Below, piece after piece: positions 47,746-55,213 of a stretch of DNA of 64,000 nt. The DNA lies in contig CBDFGS010000011.1 in assembly GCA_965247255.1 (NCBI GenBank), forward strand, positions 454,409-518,408. The letters run 5' to 3'. A program made the translations under genes and the position numbers. Source of the DNA: CBDFGS01 sp965247255 (GTDB lineage: Bacteria; Chloroflexota; Dehalococcoidia; Lucifugimonadales; CAUZJF01). Every line of letters starts with the position of its first letter. Positions within the stretch are counted from its first letter, which is position 1. The notes beneath the pieces are model-generated. The model did no database searches. It had not been told where the DNA came from and saw only the letters and a program-made list of their open reading frames with translations.

Positions 47746-47820
47746 GGTGGTCGTGGTGTAACGGCAGCACGTCAGTGTGTGGCCCTGAAAGTAAGGGTTC
47801 GACCCCCTTCGATCACCCCA
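47746..47820 (+). tRNA. tRNA-His (GUG)
   Basis: An extra 5' G (47746) faces discriminator C, the His-specific G-1:C73 pair. Acceptor GTGGTCG/CGATCAC, loop GTGTGGC (GTG), T loop TTCGACC, CCA encoded. One pair next to the anticodon loop is mismatched. Confidence 0.85.
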
Positions 47821-47836
47821 AAAAGTCGACGTCTAT

Positions 47837-47913
47837 GGGCCAGTGGCGCAACTGGCAGACGCATCCGTCTCAAAAGCGGAAGAGTGTAGGTTCGAGTCCT
47901 ACCTGGCCCACCA
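47837..47913 (+). tRNA. tRNA-Leu (CAA), short variable region
   Basis: Acceptor GGGCCAG/CTGGCCC, Leu-type D arm (GTGGCGCAACTGGCAGACGC), anticodon arm TCCGT-CTCAAAA-GCGGA (CAA), T arm GTAGG-TTCGAGT-CCTAC, CCA encoded. The long variable arm of normal Leu tRNAs is absent. Last gene of the array. Confidence 0.8.
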
Positions 47914-47952
47914 AACTGGACAAAATCAAGAACCTTTGTAATTAGGTTTAAG

Positions 47953-48177
47953 TTAGTCCTGTAGGTTGTTCGGATCTGGCTGAAGCAGACTAGAGGGATT
48001 GAATTCGGCGTCGAATGTGGCAGAATGGGCAGGAGAGGGCACACATTGGATCAGGTAATCCGGCCGTGGTGTACTGTAGACAGTAACCCTTGCTGGGGCC
48101 ACCAAGGCAAAGGCATCCGGGGTCAGGTAACCCAGAGCACCGTGGGGCAGTTTCCACTCCGCTGACAGGAATCCCAA
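47953..48177 (-). pseudogene. transposase C-terminal remnant (IS3/rve type)
   Basis: A 74-residue frame on the minus strand containing KLPHGALGYLTPDAFALV, which matches the terminal 'RPHxALGxxTPxxF' signature of IS3-family OrfB transposases. The catalytic DDE part is missing and no terminal inverted repeats were recognised. It lies right after the tRNA array, at the start of the accessory region. Confidence 0.5.
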
Positions 48178-48284
48178 TAGATCTGTCTGCTACACTGTCA
48201 GTTGGCCAAGTGTTCCGAAAATCTCCTGTGAGATTTCATACAATTGTTGGAATCCATTATGCCTATCGGCCCCCGAAGAGAGCC

Positions 48285-48593
48285 ATGACAGAGGATCAGT
48301 ACCGGGAAATGTTTGAGACCATGGGGATAGAGGCCAGGGAACTCCGCCATGTACTACGCTATGGGGGCCTGCCTAGGCGAGTGTACTTCAATCGCAATAA
48401 GGATGTCGGCATCTACTTCTCAGCCCATGGGGATGATGAGGCGTGGTATCCGAGCAACCTGTGGGAGAAGATAGACCCCTACCGAGTCCAAAAGGCGGAC
48501 CACAAGCGGCTGAATGTTGTTCCTAGGCCTCGAATGGCAACCGGGGCGTTTCGGAACCTCGTTTTGAATTGGGAAAAGCACGAAGGACAATAA
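48285..48593 (+). CDS. hypothetical protein, 102 residues
   Basis: Family not recognised. A compact charged protein beginning MTEDQYREMFETMGIEARELR, with VYFNRNKDVGIYFSAHGDDE in the middle and a basic end. No signal or membrane segment. ATG 48285 has GAGAG just upstream; the frame is open further back (to 48090) but without a ribosome site. Confidence 0.5.
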   Translation: MTEDQYREMFETMGIEARELRHVLRYGGLPRRVYFNRNKDVGIYFSAHGDDEAWYPSNLWEKIDPYRVQKADHKRLNVVPRPRMATGAFRNLVLNWEKHEGQ

Positions 48594-48644
48594 ACCCCCA
48601 TCTACCACTCATACGTGCGTTAAGGGGAACATCGCCGAAATTAT

Positions 48645-48833
48645 ATGCCGGAACTAATACCATGTAGAGTGTGTAAGAAGGAGATGGCGTCATCCGCCAA
48701 GCAGTGTCCGCATTGTGGAGACCCTAATCCCAATCACAAGGAGCCTCTCGACCATTGGGGTTGTTTAGGAGCTGTTGTAGTAGTAGTGGTGTCTATCATC
48801 ATACTGTTATTCTTAGGGAACCCTTTTGGATAA
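48645..48833 (+). CDS. zinc-ribbon small membrane protein
   Basis: A 62-residue protein. An N-terminal zinc ribbon with CRVC (7-10) and CPHC (21-24) is followed by one hydrophobic segment (CLGAVVVVVVSIIILLFLG). This zinc-ribbon plus single TM layout is common in small phage or island proteins of unknown role. The ribosome site is weak. Confidence 0.65.
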   Translation: MPELIPCRVCKKEMASSAKQCPHCGDPNPNHKEPLDHWGCLGAVVVVVVSIIILLFLGNPFG

Positions 48834-48919
48834 AAAAGCTTTGGTTCCCTATTAGGTATGTGGACAGTGTCATCGCCACGTGACTGAAGGTGGCATCGCG
48901 AGTCTGGAGAGGATCAATC

Positions 48920-49702
48920 TTGTTGAAAGAGCGGGCAAGCCTTGACGAAGCGATAGCGAAGGCTTGGTGCGCCTACGACAACGCGGCGGAGTTGTCGGTG
49001 CGCGTTAAGCCCGCCGCGCCGATTCTGTTCTTTGGTGACCTCGGTGCGTACAGGGCATCCACACTGCGTGTACTGACTGTGGGGTTGAATCCCTCGCTAC
49101 AGGAATTCCCGGCGGATAGGCCGTTCTCACGCTTTCCGTTAGACGAGGGTACCGCGGGCCGTGGCCGCGATCACTACCTTTATGCCCTATCGTCCTACTT
49201 CCGCACCAACCCTTATCGCGCCTGGTTCAGAGCATTCGAGCCCTTACTTAACGGCGCTGGAGCCAGCTACTACGAAGGCTTCACCTCGACAGCGCTCCAT
49301 ACCGACATCTGCTCACCCGTCGCCACCGATCCGACTTGGAGCAAACTCGGCGATGTCGACCGGTCCACACTTGAAGCCGATGGCGGTCTGCTTTGGCGCA
49401 TGCTGCTGAAGATACTGGAGCCCCAGGTCGTGGTCCTGTCCGTCGCAAAGCGCCACCTTGAGCGCATAGCGTTTGAGCCGCAAGGCAACGAGTGGACTGC
49501 CATCCACACTTTCGATCGGACTGGGGGCGGCGCACCTCGCTCGCGGCCGTACGAGGTCATGGCACGCTGGTACGATGTCGACGGCAAGCCGTCGCTGTTC
49601 ATCTTCGGTCCAGCCGCTCAGACCCCGTTTGGCCTAATCTCCGATCCCCAGAAGGGCAAGGTAGGGGCCATCCTGCGGGAGGTATGTCGGAATGGACGAT
49701 AG
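48920..49702 (+). CDS. uracil-DNA-glycosylase-fold-like hypothetical protein
   Basis: About 260 residues from TTG 48920, seven bases after GGAGAGG; GTG 48890 is the alternative. STLRVLTVGLNPSLQEFP near residue 50 resembles the first motif (GxNPS/GxNPG) of the uracil-DNA glycosylase superfamily, and a later strand LEPQVVVLSVAKRHL would suit the core sheet. The second UDG motif was not identified, so catalytic activity is uncertain. It overlaps the next gene by 11 bases, showing translational coupling. Function unknown; possibly nucleic-acid base recognition. Confidence 0.55.
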   Translation: MLKERASLDEAIAKAWCAYDNAAELSVRVKPAAPILFFGDLGAYRASTLRVLTVGLNPSLQEFPADRPFSRFPLDEGTAGRGRDHYLYALSSYFRTNPYRAWFRAFEPLLNGAGASYYEGFTSTALHTDICSPVATDPTWSKLGDVDRSTLEADGGLLWRMLLKILEPQVVVLSVAKRHLERIAFEPQGNEWTAIHTFDRTGGGAPRSRPYEVMARWYDVDGKPSLFIFGPAAQTPFGLISDPQKGKVGAILREVCRNGR

Positions 49703-50564
49703 ACGATGTTTCGTTCAGTTCCCGCACCCCGGGCGCGAACATGAACCCGACCGCGACGGCGGAAAGACATGGAACAAAAGCAATCGTAGCCATAGGCGAA
49801 AATTCATGCGGTTTCGTGGCGAGTGGATCGAACGGGACGGCGGCAAGCGCACTGGGGACCTGTACGCGTGGGGTGAGTGGGAACCGGAATCAGAGCTCAT
49901 CCGAGAACTGCATCAGCCGGTCGGGGACTCGCAGTATCCCCGATACCTGTGGCGCCCGTACTATATGCCGAAGAACGATTACCAAGGACTGCACAACACC
50001 GACCCATTCATCTTCGGCGAACGCTTTTTGTATTCGAATTGCGGTCAGGGGAGCAAGCCGGGCTTGACGCGTCTGGGCGACGGTTCCATAATCGCCTTCG
50101 GGAGCGGCAAGGAAATCATGGGAGAGCGGCGGTGGATGCTTGATACCGTGCTCGTGGTCAAGGACTCAGTCGAATACTGCCCTCCCGAGGCGTCCACGGC
50201 ACTGGATGAATGGGCACCGGAGGACGCATTCTGGGTTGCTACCGGAGGACTCCTGACCGACAGCGGCCGACTATACCGGGGAGCAACACCCGACGACCCG
50301 GTCGACGGGATGTTTAGCTTCTTCCCCGCAATTCCGGCGGGCAGTGATGGGGGCTTCTCACGGCCGCTCATCGACCTTCCGAGCGACTACTTTAACGCGC
50401 GGAATTGGCAGGCCCCAAAGGGGCTTTGGCGCGACCGCACCGCCGAGGAACTGCACGGTCTCTGGTACTCCCTGGTATCGCAAGTCCGTGCTAAGGGCCT
50501 CGTTCTAGGCACATACGCCGAACCGCCGGAGTGCCGGGCGCGAACGGCCACCGTAATGGTTTAG
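49692..50564 (+). CDS. hypothetical protein, possible Nmad3-like
   Basis: A 290-residue soluble protein. The order NTDPFIFGERFLYSNCGQGSK, LTRLGDGSIIAFGS and RRWMLDTVLVVKDS resembles, from memory, the nucleotide-modification-associated domain 3 group, but I cannot confirm this. The N-terminal ~50 residues are charged and Arg-rich. ATG 49692 has GGGAGG nine bases upstream, inside the previous gene, so the two proteins are made together and probably act together, perhaps on modified bases. Confidence 0.5.
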   Translation: MDDRRCFVQFPHPGREHEPDRDGGKTWNKSNRSHRRKFMRFRGEWIERDGGKRTGDLYAWGEWEPESELIRELHQPVGDSQYPRYLWRPYYMPKNDYQGLHNTDPFIFGERFLYSNCGQGSKPGLTRLGDGSIIAFGSGKEIMGERRWMLDTVLVVKDSVEYCPPEASTALDEWAPEDAFWVATGGLLTDSGRLYRGATPDDPVDGMFSFFPAIPAGSDGGFSRPLIDLPSDYFNARNWQAPKGLWRDRTAEELHGLWYSLVSQVRAKGLVLGTYAEPPECRARTATVMV

Positions 50565-50765
50565 ATACGTAACGAAGTTGTCACCAACCCGAGCCTCTGC
50601 GAGAGGTTCACGAAGCGGTTGTCGCGCACCTTCGAAAGGCTGCCCATCCGGTAATTCGACCCTGCGCCTGCCCCATTTGAAGCCAGTGAGCGCCTGCCAC
50701 CCTCCCGCACCGACCCTGACATGTGAAGGTTGCCGCCGTCGCCTCTCCTTCATTACGCTCAACAC

Positions 50766-51332
50766 ATGGCCCTGTCAGACCGACAGTTACTTGACTCCCT
50801 CAGCAGGATGCCCTTCATCGACTCGGCGGAACTGGCGCTCATCCTGGGCGAGCCTCACACGACCGTCCACCGCGCACTGACCAGCCTGCTAGCCGACGGC
50901 ATCGTCGGAAGAGTGAGCCACGGCACCGCCCATCTACGCTCGAGTCAGAGGTACTACCTGACGACCAGGGGCATTAGCGAGGCTTCCGAGGCCCTCGGCT
51001 TCGAAATGCCCTCGGCCTTCGTGGGCGCCTACCCTGCGTCCAGGGAGTGGCTGACGCTACTCATACGCAGAATGGACGCGGTGGCCGCCGTCTATCGCCT
51101 CGCCGCCTCACTCTCCCCCGGCATCGATGGGCTCCGGTCTCACGTGGAGTTCCACCGCAGGGGCCACTTCGACGCCACCATAGCCCTCCACGACGGCCGC
51201 ACCCTCGGGGTGGTCCGCCAGGGCCATAGCGGAGTACGAGTACAGCCGACGTCCCGGAACCGTTCTGATCCTGGTGCCCAGCGTATGGGAGGAGAGGCTG
51301 ACGACGAGGTTCTGCCTGGAACTGAATCTTGA
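50766..51332 (+). CDS. replication-relaxation-like protein, N-terminal part (frameshifted)
   Basis: A winged-helix DNA-binding protein fragment. MALSDRQLLDSLSRMPFIDSAELALILGEPHTTVHRALTSLL matches the N-terminal helix-turn-helix of replication-relaxation family proteins found on integrative and conjugative elements. The meaningful reading leaves this frame near 51225, and the sequence continues in the frame of the next entry (AIAEYEYSRRPGTVLILVPSVWEERL). One intact gene of ~557 residues was therefore split by a one-base shift, a mutation or a sequencing error. Confidence 0.6.
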   Translation: MALSDRQLLDSLSRMPFIDSAELALILGEPHTTVHRALTSLLADGIVGRVSHGTAHLRSSQRYYLTTRGISEASEALGFEMPSAFVGAYPASREWLTLLIRRMDAVAAVYRLAASLSPGIDGLRSHVEFHRRGHFDATIALHDGRTLGVVRQGHSGVRVQPTSRNRSDPGAQRMGGEADDEVLPGTES

Positions 51333-52437
51333 AGACTCCGACGTCGGCGTGGAGTCTCGGAACACACTGGAAAGGCGGGACCTCCACGTCTGGCAGAAGA
51401 CCGCGGGTCTGTTCAGCGGCTCGTACTATACCCTCGATTTCGTGAGTTCTCAGGGCGGCCCGAGCGGACGACTCTTCACCGAATCGCCGAATCGGAAGCG
51501 GGCCTCCATACCCAATCCTGAGCGGATGGTGCAGGCTGCGCCGACCTTCGGGGTCAGCCCTTCGGAGAGGCGGACGCTGGATCTAATCACCGACCACCCG
51601 ATGATCCCCCGTGAGCACCTGGCCATCTGGCTCGGCGTCTCCGAGGGCCGGGTCAGCCAAATGATGCACAGCCTCGTCGATACATGGAGCCTAGTGGAGC
51701 GACGAGGAAAACGCGGAGACACTCGCTACACGCTGTCCGCTGAGGGTATTCGCTACATCACCCACCGAGACCGTGCTCAGCTCCCGACGACACGGGGCAT
51801 CTGGAGCACAGCGCTCGCGACAGACCATCAGGGCCGGACACGGCACGTGGGACACCGCATCGATACGTGGGCGCGGCAGACGAGGCACGCCGACGGCATC
51901 ACTTGGTTCCTCTCGAAACTGGAAGCCGAGGCCAGAGCAGTCCCCGACAGCGATCTGCTGTGGTCGGTGCCCACCGCGAGATCCGACCGGGCCTACAACT
52001 GGGGTCAGTCGGCCATCGTCCCAGACGCCGTGGGGAAGATGGTCGCAGAGGGCCTTGAAATGCCGTTCTACCTTGAGTACGAGCTACGTGCCCGTCACCC
52101 CGAGGGAGTCATCGCACGCCTGAGCCCCTACATGAGCTACTACTGGTCCACCGAGCCAGGCGAAGACCAGCCGCCTTTCCCCACCACTCTCTTCGTCGTG
52201 GACACAGAGGAGGTCGAGGCTACCTACGTGCGCACAGCGGCCAGGATCAGCCGGATGTCGCTGCCCGTCCTCGTGTCCTGCCGGCCAGTTCTGTCCACAA
52301 CAGGGATACTGGGGCGGTCCTGGCATCCACTCTGGGAGCCGGAGTCTCCGCGACTGGCGCTGTCCGAGCTACGCGCCTACCAGTGGGACTCGCTCTACCA
52401 CCGGATGCGTCAGCGTCCTGTAGGGGGGAATAGATAG
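51274..52437 (+). CDS. replication-relaxation-like protein, C-terminal part (frameshifted)
   Basis: The 387-residue continuation of the preceding reading frame; homologous reading starts upstream of 51274, near 51225. It includes a second winged-helix (SPSERRTLDLITDHPMIPREHLAIWLGVSEGRVSQMM) and a domain with PDSDLLWSVPTARSDRAY and FYLEYELRARHPEGVIARLSPYMSYY, which looks like a PDDEXK-type nuclease-like core (E, YELR). The gene probably served replication or mobilisation of the resident element. The next 555 bases contain no gene. Confidence 0.6.
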   Translation: MPSVWEERLTTRFCLELNLEDSDVGVESRNTLERRDLHVWQKTAGLFSGSYYTLDFVSSQGGPSGRLFTESPNRKRASIPNPERMVQAAPTFGVSPSERRTLDLITDHPMIPREHLAIWLGVSEGRVSQMMHSLVDTWSLVERRGKRGDTRYTLSAEGIRYITHRDRAQLPTTRGIWSTALATDHQGRTRHVGHRIDTWARQTRHADGITWFLSKLEAEARAVPDSDLLWSVPTARSDRAYNWGQSAIVPDAVGKMVAEGLEMPFYLEYELRARHPEGVIARLSPYMSYYWSTEPGEDQPPFPTTLFVVDTEEVEATYVRTAARISRMSLPVLVSCRPVLSTTGILGRSWHPLWEPESPRLALSELRAYQWDSLYHRMRQRPVGGNR

Positions 52438-52992
52438 GGTCGCTGCGTCCCTATCTGCCCGTTCTGCTGGCTGGGGGCTGCAAAGTTGCTTCGACGGGGT
52501 GCTTTTCGAGGTCCGCCGGTGCCGCAAACCGCCCTATCTGCCTCTGTTTTAGCTATGTAACGGACCGAAAGACCCGTTGACCGGTCAGCGCCTGAAAAAT
52601 GCAAGTGAATGGGAAGCCATGCTAAACTAAATTGCCTCTCCTACGACGACTTGTTTGCACTCTTGCAACCGTTGACGTGTCAGCATGTAGCGAGCAAACA
52701 GCTACGGATGGGCCTGTCCGGGGGAGCCGGAGGGTTGATGCGGACAGGATTTGGCGTGTTGGCGACGAATGCGGCCCAGTTTGGCCCATCGATTTTGGCG
52801 CGAAACGATGTCGGGGTGCATGACATGATTTTGGGGCATGGGTAGGAGCGGACATCCTGGGCCAGTCAGATAACGCTTTTTGCCACATTCGGAGTGTATT
52901 GACCGAAATCTGTTAGCAGTACCTGTAAAGGGCTGGTTCCACCGAAAAATGGATAAAATTGCAAAAGCGGTCACCCCCTGTAGAAAACGGAA
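52438..52992. other. long intergenic region, nothing recognised
   Basis: About 555 bases, less GC-rich than its neighbours, with several AT-rich patches (near 52590 and 52950). No conserved gene, tRNA or clear repeat is visible. It follows a replication-relaxation-like gene and could hold an origin or transfer site, but I see no iterons. Confidence 0.3.
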
Positions 52993-53355
52993 ATGACTCC
53001 TGGGAAGCCAAAGAGCAACGGCGGGCCAGCATCGCGGGCCGACGACAGTCAGCCCGACCTCAAGTGGGTTGTGGAGTGGCTCGTTGAGCGGGAGGGACAG
53101 CGCCGGACGGCGGCCCTTCTGGGAGTGAACCGGAAGACAGTGGCGCTGGCCCTGCGCCGGGAGCGACTGACGGGCAGGATGACCCTGGCCGTGCAGCGAC
53201 TCATGGCCAACCTGGACGACCTCGGATGGGAGAGAACGACGCCACTGGACCGTAGCTGCCGATGCCCCATCGCGCAATCCAAAGCCCATGTTCCAATCAC
53301 ACCCGCGAACGCCACTGCCATTTTGTCCACTTTCGTAGCTGCGACTGTCCAGTAG
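52993..53355 (+). CDS. helix-turn-helix (Fis-type) DNA-binding protein
   Basis: A 120-residue protein. Residues ~20-65 form a Fis-like helix-turn-helix (WLVEREGQRRTAALLGVNRK then TVALALRRERLTGRM). The remainder is short and less ordered, ending AILSTFVAATVQ. Such small regulators are common on mobile elements. The ribosome site is poor, so the exact start is uncertain. Confidence 0.6.
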   Translation: MTPGKPKSNGGPASRADDSQPDLKWVVEWLVEREGQRRTAALLGVNRKTVALALRRERLTGRMTLAVQRLMANLDDLGWERTTPLDRSCRCPIAQSKAHVPITPANATAILSTFVAATVQ

Positions 53356-53657
53356 GGGTGGAACGAGTACCGGAATCAAATTGCTCGCTCCGATTTAGCA
53401 GGATGCCCCATTCACCCCGATTTCAGCTACGGAATCGCCCGAACTGCGACTTGGTGTCCCGTGCGATCTCCTGTACACGGGTATGACACCGCCAGCGACT
53501 CCTGGAATCTCGCGCCTTCTGAGGGGGGTCTGTGCGCGCGAGCCCTACCCGGTCCGTTGCCGTTGTCCAGGCGCTTGCGCTGGAGTCACTAACTCACTAC
53601 AATGTATCTGGACATCTACCCTCCGGCTAGGGCAAGCTGAGACGAAGGAGGCACGAC
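53356..53657. other. intergenic region carrying the promoter of the DUF7662/PIN pair
   Basis: About 300 bases without a gene. A promoter-like pair lies at 53575-53603. Nothing else is recognised. Confidence 0.35.
53575..53603 (+). promoter_or_regulatory. promoter-like element of the toxin-antitoxin-like pair
   Basis: TTGCGC (53575-53580), 17-base spacer, TACAAT (53598-53603), placing transcription start ~45 bases upstream of the GAAGGAGG site of the DUF7662 gene. Confidence 0.45.
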
Positions 53658-54062
53658 ATGGCCGTAGACCAGAAGGACAAGTACCGAGAAATGGTGATCC
53701 GAGGCAAGTACCAGAGACTGTACACGTACCTGAGCAGTCTTCAGGTGCAGGAGTGGAGGGCCTCCTTTAGGGAGATCGAGGCGGTCATCGGATTCGAGCT
53801 GCCTCCGTCCGCACGGCTGCACCGGCCCTGGTGGGGAAATCAGAGAGGCGGCAATGGCCACAGCCACGCCCTTGCCTGGAGCGTCGCCGGCTGGGAGACG
53901 GCGGAGGTCGATATGGATGGCGAGATGCTGCTGTTCCGGCGAACGCACCCGAAGCCCATACCCAGGCTCTCTCTCGACGAGGCGTGGCCCGTCCACCCCA
54001 CCGCGGTGTGGCCGGAAGGTCTGAGCCTCAGACGTGAGGACCTCTACGAGGAGAGGGTTTAG
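53658..54062 (+). CDS. DUF7662-type protein, possible antitoxin partner
   Basis: A 134-residue protein. KYQRLYTYLSSLQVQEWRAS, FREIEAVIGFELPPSARLHR, PWWGNQRGGNGHSHALAW and VAGWETAEVDMDGEMLLFRR form the DUF7662 domain (residues ~15-100), a small domain often encoded beside nucleases. GAAGGAGG precedes ATG. The PIN-domain gene starts seven bases after its stop, so this is the likely antitoxin or partner; it does not resemble usual VapB antitoxins. Confidence 0.7.
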   Translation: MAVDQKDKYREMVIRGKYQRLYTYLSSLQVQEWRASFREIEAVIGFELPPSARLHRPWWGNQRGGNGHSHALAWSVAGWETAEVDMDGEMLLFRRTHPKPIPRLSLDEAWPVHPTAVWPEGLSLRREDLYEERV

Positions 54063-54069
54063 TCCCGCC

Positions 54070-54492
54070 ATGTTCATAGACACCAACGTGCTGGTGAAGT
54101 CCCGTGTTCCCAGCGCGCCTGACCACGACGCGGCTCGGGCGAGCCTGGAGCGTGCTTTTCGAGACCCTGAACCGCTAAGGATCAGCCGTCAGGTGATACG
54201 AGAGTACCTGGCCGTCGTCACTCGACCGCAGACCTGGCCAGTGGCCATCACCCGTGAGGATGCCCTGGATGACGTGAGCAGGCTGATAGGCAGCTTCGAG
54301 ATACTCGAGGACGGTCCCGTGGTGACCGAATCGCTCGTGGGGCTGTGTCGAGAGATTCCCGCGGGGGGACGGCAGATCCACGACGCCAACATCGTCGCAA
54401 CCATGCTGGCGCATGGAGAGCGCAGGCTATTGACGTTCAACGCCGCAGACTTCCGCCGTTACGGTGACCGCATAGAGCTGGTGGACGGGTAG
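54070..54492 (+). CDS. vapC: PIN-domain ribonuclease (VapC-like toxin)
   Basis: A 140-residue PIN domain beginning MFIDTNVLVKSRVP. The acidic active-site set is complete: D4, E45 (VIREYLAVV), D105 (RQIHDANIVAT) and D127 (FNAADFRRYG). Such proteins cleave tRNA or mRNA in toxin-antitoxin pairs. ATG 54070 is chosen over an extension into the previous gene. A partial, decayed second copy of the same region lies at 55070-55156. Confidence 0.85.
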   Translation: MFIDTNVLVKSRVPSAPDHDAARASLERAFRDPEPLRISRQVIREYLAVVTRPQTWPVAITREDALDDVSRLIGSFEILEDGPVVTESLVGLCREIPAGGRQIHDANIVATMLAHGERRLLTFNAADFRRYGDRIELVDG

Positions 54493-54531
54493 CAGGTTGG
54501 ATCGGCTATTTGAACATGTAGGAGGAATTCT

Positions 54532-55023
54532 ATGATGAAGACCAACAATCTAACGGCATCGCTTATTGGTTCGGTAGTCGTTGCCGTTTTCATGGCTGCC
54601 GCCTGTGGGGGAAGCGACTCAATAGCTCCTTCAAAGTCCGATCCCCCAGCGTTTACAAAGGCTTTTGTGCAGCAGGCCATTGACCGCTACGACGAAGAGG
54701 GTAGAGACGCTACCATTGCTTACTACAACACCAAGGAGAGTGTGGACGGCGAGTGGTACATCTTCATCACCGACGAGAGCGATGTCACCATCGCCCACGC
54801 CACCGTTCCGGACAACATAGGTCAGAGCATTCGTGGCCCTCTCGGGGTGGATTCTACTGGCTACGCCTTCGGTGCCGTCATGGCGGACGCCACGGAAGAA
54901 GGCATGTGGGTGAGCTATGTCTACTTGAATCAGGTCACGGGTGAAGAAGGGACAAAGCACTCTTGGGTAGTGGAGCGTGACGGGCTTGTCTTCGGATCGG
55001 GTTGGTATGAGCCTACCAACTGA
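54532..55023 (+). CDS. Cache-domain lipoprotein
   Basis: A 163-residue lipoprotein: signal segment LTASLIGSVVVAVFMAAAC with lipobox AAAC (Cys 25), then a single Cache-type sensor domain (AFVQQAIDRYDEEGRDATIA, WYIFITDESDVTIAHATVP, GMWVSYVYLNQVTGEE). Such secreted Cache proteins bind small organic ligands outside the cell. AGGAGGAATTCT precedes ATG. No signalling partner is adjacent. Confidence 0.82.
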   Translation: MMKTNNLTASLIGSVVVAVFMAAACGGSDSIAPSKSDPPAFTKAFVQQAIDRYDEEGRDATIAYYNTKESVDGEWYIFITDESDVTIAHATVPDNIGQSIRGPLGVDSTGYAFGAVMADATEEGMWVSYVYLNQVTGEEGTKHSWVVERDGLVFGSGWYEPTN

Positions 55024-55069
55024 TACAGTTGCTCTGAGTCAGTAGGGGGTGACAGTGGAGGATAGGCCA

Positions 55070-55156
55070 ATGGTGACCGATACGTTGATGGGGTTCTGCA
55101 GGAATGTCGCCGCGGGAGGACGACAGATCCACGACACCAACGATGGTAGACGGTAG
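55070..55156 (+). pseudogene. decayed copy of the vapC C-terminal region
   Basis: The frame encodes VTDTLMGFCRNVAAGGRQIH then DTNDGRR-stop. It aligns with VTESLVGLCREIPAGGRQIH then DAN of the intact PIN gene, followed by a deletion to the last residues. A toxin paralogue has been deleted down to 28 codons, directly before the serine recombinase gene. Confidence 0.75.
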
Positions 55157-55213
55157 CTAATGTTCGGCGTGAAACGCCCTGGAACAGGCGGAACCAAGAA
55201 GGAGGACGACAGC

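Noticed and set aside
46500..47940. Long ORFs antisense and sense to the tRNA array
   Set aside because: They are translations of repeated tRNA sequence (GLEPT/RTRTYT-like phrases), a known annotation artefact.
52609..52845. ORFs in the 555-base gap
   Set aside because: No ribosome sites, motifs or consistent frame; overlapping frames on both strands are equally open.
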